64,000 nt of DNA from CAYWEM01 sp964457225 (GTDB taxonomy: Bacteria; Acidobacteriota; Aminicenantia; UBA2199). Where the stretch lies: assembly GCA_964457225.1 (NCBI GenBank), contig CAYWEM010000005.1, forward strand, positions 124,001 through 188,000, read 5' to 3'. Positions within the stretch are counted from its first letter, which is position 1; each line of letters starts with the position of its first letter. Positions 58,265 to 64,000 of this stretch are shown piece after piece. The notes under the pieces are model-generated. The model was not told the origin of the DNA and ran no database searches. It worked only from the letters and a program-made list of their open reading frames with translations. The translations under genes were made by a program, and so were the position numbers.

Positions 58265-60613
58265 ATGGCTGTCCGGAAAAAATCTGCAAAGGCGGCGGTG
58301 AACACCGCTTCAAGAGTCTACAAACCCGAGTGGCGGGTCATCGTGGACATGCTGGCCCAGGTGGACGTGGTGCTGCTGCACCGCATCACCAAGCGCATGA
58401 TCTATTTCCTGTTTCAACAGAACGTCAAGGAAATAGCCGACCTGATGAAGGAGCTGGAAAGCCCGCTTGACGGCAACGATTATTCAAGCAAGCTTTACGA
58501 CAACGCCCCGAACCCGAAAAAAGCTGTTACTTCAATGAAATCCTTTGTTGAAAAGGTTTTCAAGGTTGCCGGCGACACCATCATCGACGAGGAAATCACC
58601 GCCCAGATCCACAAGTGGCTGGCCCGGGAGCGCAGCCAGTTCCTGATCATCGCCGCGGAAAACAGCAATATTTCCCTGGTTGACATCACCGACTCGGTAA
58701 ATCGTTTCGTCAACATTCCCAAAAGTGAAATATTCATGTCCGAGGACGAACTGATAAACATCAGGGCCAACCTGATCCGGCGATTTCTTTCCAATGACCT
58801 GACTTATCTCAAAATCGCCAAGCAGTACATCAGGGTGGTGGATTTTCACCGCTTGCTGCAGAGCATAGTCGGTTGCGCCCAGGGGACCGGCAAGCTGGGC
58901 GGCAAGAGTTCGGGAATCATTCTCGGTTACAACGTCATCGAAAAGCTCAGGCAACAGATTCCGGAGCTGGCCAATGTAGTGGTGCCGCGCAGTTGGTACA
59001 TCACTTCGGACGCCATCATGGACTTCATTCATTACAATGCCCTGGAGGAAGTCACCAGCCTGAAGTACATGCACCCTGAAGAAATCAGGGCGGGGTATCC
59101 TTACTTACTGCAGTTGTTCAAGCATTCCTTTTTTACCGCGGAAATCATTTTTCAACTGCGTAGCGTGCTGGATGAAGTCGGTGAGAAACCGATCATAGTC
59201 CGTTCTTCGAGCCTGCTTGAAGACAGCTTTGGATCAGCTTTTTCGGGAAAATACAAGAGTCTTTTCCTGGCCAATCGCGGCAGTCGCGAAGAACGCCTGA
59301 CCGCCCTGCTCGATGCCATAGCCGAAATATACGCCTCGGTTTTCAGCCCCGAGCCGATCGCCTACCGGCGTGAACGCGGCCTGCTGGATTTCAACGAGGA
59401 GATGGGCATTCTCATTCAGGAAGTAGTGGGACACCAGGTCGGCAAGTATTTTCTGCCCCTGTTTTCCGGGGTCGCCTTCAGCAACAACGAATTTCGCTGG
59501 TCGCCCCGCATTGAAAAAAAGGACGGCGTCATCCGCATGGTCATGGGACTCGGTACCAGGGCGGTGGACCGCGTCGGCGATGATTACCCTTTTCTCTGCT
59601 CCCCCGGCAAACCGGGCCTGCGGGTTAACATAAACGAAGAAGACATCATGCGATATTCGCAGAACAAGATCGATGTTCTGAATCTCGAAAGCAATCAGTT
59701 TGAAACGATCGAAGCCCGAGAATTTCTCCGCGAGTACGGTAATTCCATCGAAGGACTGGAGAGAATAGTTTCGATCAACAGTGATCATACCCTGAATGTG
59801 CCCATGGGCGCCTTCCTGATTGCCGGAGATGCCGATATAGTTATCACTTTCCAGGGCCTGGTGCAGAATACCTCCTTTCTGAAAAAAATGAAAACCCTGT
59901 TGAAAGTACTGGAAGAAGCTTTCGCCTCACCGGTGGACGTTGAATTCGCGGTTGACGGCGACAAGCTGTATTTCCTGCAGTGCCGGCCGCAGAGTTCCAG
60001 TGATTTGCTGGAAAGAGGCAGTATTCCCGAAAGCGTGCCTGATGACAGGATCGTTTTCACGGCCGACCGCTACGTGACTCCGGGAGTGTTGAAGAACGTT
60101 GAATACATAGTTTACGTTGATGCTGAAGCTTACGATCAGCTGGCCCAACTTGAGGATATGAAAAAAGTGGCCCAGGCGGTTTCCCGGCTGAACCAGCTGC
60201 TGCCCAGAAAACGCTTCATCCTGGTCGGCCCCGGACGCTGGGGCAGCCGGGGTGATATCAAGCTCGGCGTTCCGATCACCTACATCGACATCAACAATAC
60301 GGCCATGCTGATCGAAGTAGCCTTGAAAAAAGACGGCTATGTGCCGGAAGTATCGTTCGGAACACATTTCTTCCAGGACCTGGTGGAATCAAGAATCCAG
60401 TACCTCCCGCTCTATCCTGATGAAAAAAACAACGTTTTCAACCGCGCCGTTTTCAATGAATCCACTAATCAGCTGGCGGTGCTGGCGCCCGATTTCGCTT
60501 CCCTGCAGGAAGTGGTCAAAGTAATCCGGATAGCAGATATTTTTCCCGGTGAAACACTGACCGTAATCATGGATGACGAAGCCGACCAGGCCATGGCTTT
60601 CATCGAAAGCTGA
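58265..60613 (+). CDS. Orphan PEP/pyruvate-binding (PEP synthase N-terminal-like) protein
   Basis: A 782-residue protein. After about 200 helical residues with no recognised domain come the PPDK/PEP-synthase ATP-grasp segments TGKLGGKSSGIILGYNVIEK, PIIVRSSSLLEDSFGSAFSG, KYKSLFLANRG and EEMGILIQEVVGHQVGKYF, with VEFAVDGDKLYFLQCRPQSS at the end of that unit. A further 190-residue part (including GPGRWGSRGDIKLGVPITYI) is unusual. The phosphohistidine swivelling domain and the PEP-binding TIM barrel of complete PEP synthase are missing, so it cannot be a full dikinase and may be a phosphotransfer or regulatory enzyme. It has a GGAGGAG site. Confidence 0.82.
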   Translation: MAVRKKSAKAAVNTASRVYKPEWRVIVDMLAQVDVVLLHRITKRMIYFLFQQNVKEIADLMKELESPLDGNDYSSKLYDNAPNPKKAVTSMKSFVEKVFKVAGDTIIDEEITAQIHKWLARERSQFLIIAAENSNISLVDITDSVNRFVNIPKSEIFMSEDELINIRANLIRRFLSNDLTYLKIAKQYIRVVDFHRLLQSIVGCAQGTGKLGGKSSGIILGYNVIEKLRQQIPELANVVVPRSWYITSDAIMDFIHYNALEEVTSLKYMHPEEIRAGYPYLLQLFKHSFFTAEIIFQLRSVLDEVGEKPIIVRSSSLLEDSFGSAFSGKYKSLFLANRGSREERLTALLDAIAEIYASVFSPEPIAYRRERGLLDFNEEMGILIQEVVGHQVGKYFLPLFSGVAFSNNEFRWSPRIEKKDGVIRMVMGLGTRAVDRVGDDYPFLCSPGKPGLRVNINEEDIMRYSQNKIDVLNLESNQFETIEAREFLREYGNSIEGLERIVSINSDHTLNVPMGAFLIAGDADIVITFQGLVQNTSFLKKMKTLLKVLEEAFASPVDVEFAVDGDKLYFLQCRPQSSSDLLERGSIPESVPDDRIVFTADRYVTPGVLKNVEYIVYVDAEAYDQLAQLEDMKKVAQAVSRLNQLLPRKRFILVGPGRWGSRGDIKLGVPITYIDINNTAMLIEVALKKDGYVPEVSFGTHFFQDLVESRIQYLPLYPDEKNNVFNRAVFNESTNQLAVLAPDFASLQEVVKVIRIADIFPGETLTVIMDDEADQAMAFIES

Positions 60614-60623
60614 AAAACCTTTT

Positions 60624-61115
60624 TTATTCCTTTTCCGGTTCTTTCCGGCGCTGCATCATGCGCTGCCGGAAATTCCGCTTGCCTTCCTCGATGAGTTCCT
60701 TCTGTTCAGCGGTTAACAGAGCGCGCAGGTCAAGCAGGTAGTTGAGGTGGTCTATGTAGAGATCGGTACGCAACCGGTTTATATGCCGGAACAGTTTTTC
60801 CATCTCCTTGCGGTTGACCGGATCCTGTCTCAACAGGGCTAACAGTTTCATTTCCTGGGCCTTGATGTCGGCATTCCGGCTGATGGCCTTTTCTTCGTAT
60901 TTCAGCATCATTTCCCGGATGGATTGTTCTTGTTCCCGGGTCAGGCTGATTTTTTCCTTCATGCGCAGCAGGAAACCGGCTTCGTAGAGGTTTCTTTCAG
61001 CCAGGTACAACCCGAAGCGGGCTGCCTGGGAACGCGGAGCCGGTTGGTCGCTGGCTGCGGCCGGGAAACCCAGGACGCCGATTAAAAATAAGCTGATGAG
61101 ATAGATTATCTTCAT
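60624..61115 (-). CDS. Spy/CpxP-like periplasmic protein
   Basis: A 163-residue exported helical protein (signal KIIYLISLFLIGVLGFPAAA). It has the LTxxQ-type repeats ISLTREQEQSIREMMLKYEE and LRALLTAEQKELIEEGKRNF that mark the Spy/CpxP family of envelope-stress chaperones. The C-terminus is strongly basic. It is the last of four overlapping genes behind an ECF sigma factor, so it is a likely target or modulator of that stress response. Confidence 0.8.
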   Translation of the reverse strand: MKIIYLISLFLIGVLGFPAAASDQPAPRSQAARFGLYLAERNLYEAGFLLRMKEKISLTREQEQSIREMMLKYEEKAISRNADIKAQEMKLLALLRQDPVNRKEMEKLFRHINRLRTDLYIDHLNYLLDLRALLTAEQKELIEEGKRNFRQRMMQRRKEPEKE

Positions 61116-61555
61116 TGATTCCTCCCGGGGAGCGGGCCGGACAGGTTGTACCAGTCCATGCTCAAGCGGTAAAGCAGCATCAATCGCTGTTCCGGATCCA
61201 GGATTTCTCCGATACTGATTATGGCGTTGACGTAAAGCTCGTTAAGCCTGTTTTCTATTTCGTTCAGTTCGGTGACCAACAGGCGGACCTGGTTGAGATC
61301 GTATTCAGGATTGGCGATTTCTTCTATGATTTCTATCCTGGTGTTCAGAACTTCGTCCTTCAGCAGCAGTGCTTCTATCTTGAATTCCTGGATGATGTCC
61401 TGCAACTGATTCTGTTGATCGGCCTGCAGTTGCATGACCGTGTTTTCCTTGACCGGCCGGGTGAAGCGCTGCGGTTTGCGCAGCAGGGTGATGAAGAGGG
61501 CCAGGTTTACGGCCAGGGAGGCGATCAGCAGGGCGGTCAATGCTCTGTTTTTCAT
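61112..61555 (-). CDS. Membrane-anchored periplasmic sensor, CnrX/Metal_resist-like
   Basis: A 147-residue protein anchored by one helix (ALTALLIASLAVNLALFITL) with a helical hairpin outside: LQADQQNQLQDIIQEFKIEA, LKDEVLNTRIEIIEEIANPE, LNELYVNAIISIGEILDPEQ. This pattern matches the periplasmic heavy-metal sensor family (CnrX, ZraP-like, also CpxP-related). In CnrX the sensor binds Ni/Co and controls the anti-sigma factor; the His residues that bind metal there are not present here, so the signal is unknown. It overlaps the anti-sigma gene by 4 bases. Confidence 0.75.
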   Translation of the reverse strand: MKNRALTALLIASLAVNLALFITLLRKPQRFTRPVKENTVMQLQADQQNQLQDIIQEFKIEALLLKDEVLNTRIEIIEEIANPEYDLNQVRLLVTELNEIENRLNELYVNAIISIGEILDPEQRLMLLYRLSMDWYNLSGPLPGRNQ

Positions 61556-62010
61556 GGTTGATCCGGAATTGAGAAAAGTACGAAAGAATCGTTTTGCACG
61601 CTTATCAGTGACATCTGACGGGTACTGGCCAGCACCGTGCTGATTGATTCCACTTCCTCGGAACGGCCGTTACCGGTTTCGTAGAGCAGGAAGGTCAGGA
61701 AAAAAAACAGGGCAAATATGAACGAATAAACCAGGGCCGGAACCAGCCGGGGGCGTTCAGGTCCGACTTTTTTCAGGCCGTGCATAATCCTTGTTTCCAG
61801 GCCAAGGGGCCAGTCCGGAGCCGGGCTGGACAGCAAAAAATCTTTCAGTTGTGCTTGTGTTCTGGCGGATTCCCGGCAGGAAGGGCAGGACAATAGGTGC
61901 TCATTCAGTCTTTCAGCTTTTTCCAGGCCAAGCTCCCCGTCCTGCCAGGGACTAATAGCCCTGATTGCTTGCTTGCATTTCATTTTTTTTCGCTCACTGA
62001 TGGTAAACAT
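61552..62010 (-). CDS. Zinc-finger anti-sigma factor
   Basis: A 152-residue protein with the anti-sigma zinc finger: Cys12 and H38-x3-C42-x2-C45 (NEHLLSCPSC), then a membrane helix (about 89-111, LVPALVYSFIFALFFFLTFL) and a 40-residue periplasmic end. It would hold the adjacent sigma factor at the membrane until a signal is perceived. It starts two bases after the sigma gene's stop, with GAGGAC upstream. Confidence 0.88.
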   Translation of the reverse strand: MFTISERKKMKCKQAIRAISPWQDGELGLEKAERLNEHLLSCPSCRESARTQAQLKDFLLSSPAPDWPLGLETRIMHGLKKVGPERPRLVPALVYSFIFALFFFLTFLLYETGNGRSEEVESISTVLASTRQMSLISVQNDSFVLFSIPDQP

Positions 62011-62011
62011 T

Positions 62012-62620
62012 CTAGGTCCTCGTTTCTTGCAGCATAAGGTCTTTTTTTAAAGCTGACTTGGCCCGGGAAATAAGGGTTTCAATTTTCGGGGTGGACCAGC
62101 CGGTAATGGCCGCGATTTCCTTGTAAGAAAGATCCAGGTAAACCTTCAGGACCAGTGCCAGGCGCTGATTCTCCTTGAGCCTTGACAATGCTTCGTTTAC
62201 CTGGTCCTCCCGCCGCCGCCGCCGGAACAATTCTTCCGGATCGGCTGACTCGGCGCTCAGTTCTCCGGTGTCGAATTTATCACCCTGGTTAAGCATAGAT
62301 GAAAAGAAAACCAGGCGTTTTTGCCGGTTCAAGTGGTTCAGGGTGGTGTTTTTTGCCGCCCTGAACAGGAACGCCTGGAAATTTCCCTGGCATACGTACC
62401 TGGAAAGAGCGGCAAAGACATTGGTAAAGACTTCCTGGCTGATGTTTTTTGCTTCGTCGGGATCCTTGACCATGCGCAGAATGAAATGATGTACCTTCTG
62501 ACCGTATTTTCCGATCAGCAGGGCAAAATCATCGGTGTTTCCTGAACGTACGGATTCCACTATCTCATCGTCACGGCAGGTGCTGATTTCCGGGATTTCA
62601 GGCATCTGCTTCTGCAACAA
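62012..62620 (-). CDS. ECF-type RNA polymerase sigma factor
   Basis: A 202-residue sigma-70-family factor with region 2 (GKYGQKVHHFILRMVKDPDE, AKNISQEVFTNVFAALSRYV) and region 4 (LKENQRLALVLKVYLDLSYK, EIAAITGWSTPKIETLISRA), and a linker lacking region 3. TTG at 62620 with GGAG five bases upstream is the best start; ATG 62605 is the alternative. It heads a sigma/anti-sigma/sensor/chaperone set and starts 30 bases after the gmhB stop, so it may also be read from the LPS-heptose operon promoter. Confidence 0.92.
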   Translation of the reverse strand: MLQKQMPEIPEISTCRDDEIVESVRSGNTDDFALLIGKYGQKVHHFILRMVKDPDEAKNISQEVFTNVFAALSRYVCQGNFQAFLFRAAKNTTLNHLNRQKRLVFFSSMLNQGDKFDTGELSAESADPEELFRRRRREDQVNEALSRLKENQRLALVLKVYLDLSYKEIAAITGWSTPKIETLISRAKSALKKDLMLQETRT

Positions 62621-62650
62621 TCAAACTCCGGTTTTCTTGCCGGGCGGCAG

Positions 62651-63217
62651 TCATCGCCTTGATAAAATCAGCTCAGCAGCCTGCAGCAGGTCGGGGGCCC
62701 GCAGAAATCCTTTCTCTCCGGCGGCCTGCAACTCGGCCAGGGTGCGCCGGCCCTTGCCGGTCATTACCAGGATCGGAGTGCAGCCGGCTGCCTTTGCAGC
62801 CGACAGGTCGCTGTGCTGGTCACCGATCATGTAGGAAACCGATAGATCTATATCCAGGTTATCAGCGGCCCGATGCAGCATGCCGGGTTCCGGTTTGCGT
62901 GATTTGTCCCGGCGGCTGAATTCCGGCACTGTGCCTTCCGGGTGATACGGAGAGTAGTACAGGGCATCCAGATACACCCCCCGGGCCAGGAAAAAGTCCT
63001 GCATTTCGCGGTGAAAGTTTTCGACTTGGGTCGGACTGCATATGCCCCGGGCCACTGCGGACTGGTTGCTGGCCAGCACCAGCAGGAATCCGCCCAGGCG
63101 GAGCTTTTCCAGTGCTTTGACCGTGAAAGGGAAAACGATCTCTTCCTGAAAGCGACAATTGTAATCAATGTCTTCCAGCAGAGTGCCGTCCCGGTCCAGA
63201 AAGACCGCCTTGTTCAT
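62651..63217 (-). CDS. gmhB: D-glycero-manno-heptose 1,7-bisphosphate 7-phosphatase (GmhB), zinc-less
   Basis: A 188-residue HAD phosphatase. The nucleophile motif is FLDRDGTLLED, followed by LVLASNQSAVARGICSPTQV and DKSRKPEPGMLHRAADN, then VSYMIGDQHSDLSAAKAAGC. It removes the 7-phosphate in ADP-heptose synthesis. Canonical GmhB binds a structural zinc through several Cys/His in the loop after Y-Y-x-P; here that loop reads YYSPYHPEGTVPEFSRRDKS and has no Cys, so the zinc site is probably lost. It overlaps the heptosyltransferase gene by 4 bases. Confidence 0.88.
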   Translation of the reverse strand: MNKAVFLDRDGTLLEDIDYNCRFQEEIVFPFTVKALEKLRLGGFLLVLASNQSAVARGICSPTQVENFHREMQDFFLARGVYLDALYYSPYHPEGTVPEFSRRDKSRKPEPGMLHRAADNLDIDLSVSYMIGDQHSDLSAAKAAGCTPILVMTGKGRRTLAELQAAGEKGFLRAPDLLQAAELILSRR

Positions 63218-64000
63218 CGCAGTAGAATCTCCTGCAGGGCTGACAGGACTTCGGTTGTTGTAACCGAGGTCATGCAGGCATGGTCAAGGGGGCAGGTCCT
63301 GTGTCGGCACGGAGCGCAGTCAACCGGGTGCTGCAGAATCACATGACCTTCACCGAGCGGTGCCGTGGCTCCCGGAACGGTCGGTCCGAAAACGGCACAG
63401 GCCGTAGTACCCAGGGCGGCCGCCAGGTGCATCAGGCCTGAATCGTTTCCCAGCAGCAGGCGGCTCAGTTTGATCATGATCATGGTTTCGCGCAGGCTCA
63501 AGCTTCCGGCCAGGTTGTGAACCCGACTGCCCAGTCCGGAGGAAATCGCCCGGCAAAGCTCCCTCTCCCGTTCCGAACCAAGCAGCAGCACGTGAAGCTC
63601 GCTGTTTTCCTTGATCAGGGCCTGGGCGACCTGTTGAAACCTATCGGCGGGCCAGGCCTTGGCCGGGCCGTAGGCTGCAGCCGGTGCAACTGAAACCAGG
63701 GTGCTTATTTCCCCGATCGATTCCTGCTTCAGTATGACCCGACCTGTTTCGATTTCAGCCGGGCTCAGGCTCAGTTCATGGGGAAATTCAGTTGTGGCCT
63801 TTTTTGTGCAGAAGAATTCCACCAGCCTCAGGTAATAATTGCTGTGGTGGCCAGTATTTCGGGGAGGGATTGTTCTCCTGCTCAGCATTAAAGAACGACC
63901 ATCCCGGGCGTACCCGGTCAAATTGTTTATGCCGGCCGCCCTGAACAGCAGGGCTGAACTGAATGAATTTGTAAAAAGAAGGCCCTGATCAAAACCGGCT
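63214..64000 (-). CDS. GT9 heptosyltransferase (WaaF-like), N-terminus outside window
   Basis: The frame is open to the right edge; about 261 C-terminal residues are present. LLFTNSFSSALLFRAAGI and GYARDGRSLMLSRR near the edge are typical of LPS heptosyltransferase II, with VAPAAAYGPAKAWPADRFQQ and the late ADP-heptose site LGNDSGLMHLAAALGTTACA followed by VFGPTVPGATAPLG. It adds heptose to the LPS core. The C-terminal pattern CAPCRHRTCPLDHACM, with several Cys, is common in this family. Together with gmhB and lpxB this shows an LPS-type outer membrane. Confidence 0.9.
   Translation of the reverse strand, partial: AGFDQGLLFTNSFSSALLFRAAGINNLTGYARDGRSLMLSRRTIPPRNTGHHSNYYLRLVEFFCTKKATTEFPHELSLSPAEIETGRVILKQESIGEISTLVSVAPAAAYGPAKAWPADRFQQVAQALIKENSELHVLLLGSERERELCRAISSGLGSRVHNLAGSLSLRETMIMIKLSRLLLGNDSGLMHLAAALGTTACAVFGPTVPGATAPLGEGHVILQHPVDCAPCRHRTCPLDHACMTSVTTTEVLSALQEILLR

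Noticed and set aside
56901..58313. 470-codon frame opposite gdhA
   Set aside because: Shadow of gdhA; no ribosome-binding site or recognisable motif.
1..64000. CRISPR arrays, insertion sequences, integrases, phage genes
   Set aside because: No regular direct repeats, transposase motifs or attachment sites were seen.

Overview
The window looks like a piece of chromosome from a Gram-negative, probably anaerobic bacterium with fairly GC-rich DNA. Gram-negative structure is shown by lpxB, gmhB, a heptosyltransferase, several outer-membrane beta-barrels and lipoproteins. The mixture (hgcAB, paired M16 peptidases, RicT, six-bladed propeller and Reg_prop-GGDEF proteins, K+-type membrane pyrophosphatase, LemA/M48 cluster) would fit a lineage near Acidobacteriota/Aminicenantota. 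That placement is inference only. I see no insertion sequence, phage gene, CRISPR array or integrase. Coding density is high and no gap exceeds 300 bases (largest about 200 bases, 56737-56936).

Layout. 1-2985 (minus): outer-membrane protein, MoxR ATPase, DUF58 and a TgpA-type membrane protein that runs off the left edge. 3092-8566 (plus): a four-gene overlapping operon of a UvrA paralog, holB, ricT and an outer-membrane protein. 8661-12268: a catalytic and a zinc-less M16 peptidase, then a terminator. 12332-16180: LOG protein and a large sensor diguanylate cyclase. 16215-19445 (minus): anchored protein, TPR lipoprotein, sirtuin. 19586-21440 (plus): MarR regulator, hgcA and hgcB, the mercury-methylation pair, under a promoter carrying a near-perfect inverted repeat. 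21536-30151: secreted proteins, S10 peptidase, TPR protein, HtpX, LemA, M48 protease, rRNA 2'-O-methyltransferase. 30235-36936: small envelope proteins, cyclophilin, propeller, two pseudopilins and lpxB. 36954-40279 (minus): recG, an exported protein, purN, tRNA-Leu(CAG). 40985-50418 (plus): typA, tRNA-Arg(ACG), a PLP gamma-lyase, nth, tlyA, nadK, cation exchanger, RsbU-type phosphatase, rnc. 50426-51829 (minus): SUMF1/PEGA protein. 51966-60613 (plus): hppA, purC, cvpA-like, a small Fis-like protein, methyltransferase, a possible leaderless small ORF, gdhA, and an orphan PEP-synthase-like protein. 60624-64000 (minus): heptosyltransferase and gmhB followed by an ECF sigma factor, zinc-finger anti-sigma factor, metal-sensor-like protein and Spy-like protein.

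The most notable content is the MarR-hgcA-hgcB operon. HgcA carries the diagnostic cap-helix motif with the cobalt-ligating Cys, five predicted membrane helices and an unusual N-terminal double Cys pair. HgcB carries two [4Fe-4S] motifs and a Cys-rich tail. Both regulator and structural genes appear to be read from one promoter whose -10 box lies inside the palindrome.

Promoters are readable here because many fit TTGNNN-N17-TATAAT, often with TTGCC as the -35 core. In at least five places the predicted transcription start falls within about five bases of the start codon with no usable Shine-Dalgarno sequence, so leaderless mRNAs may be common in this organism.
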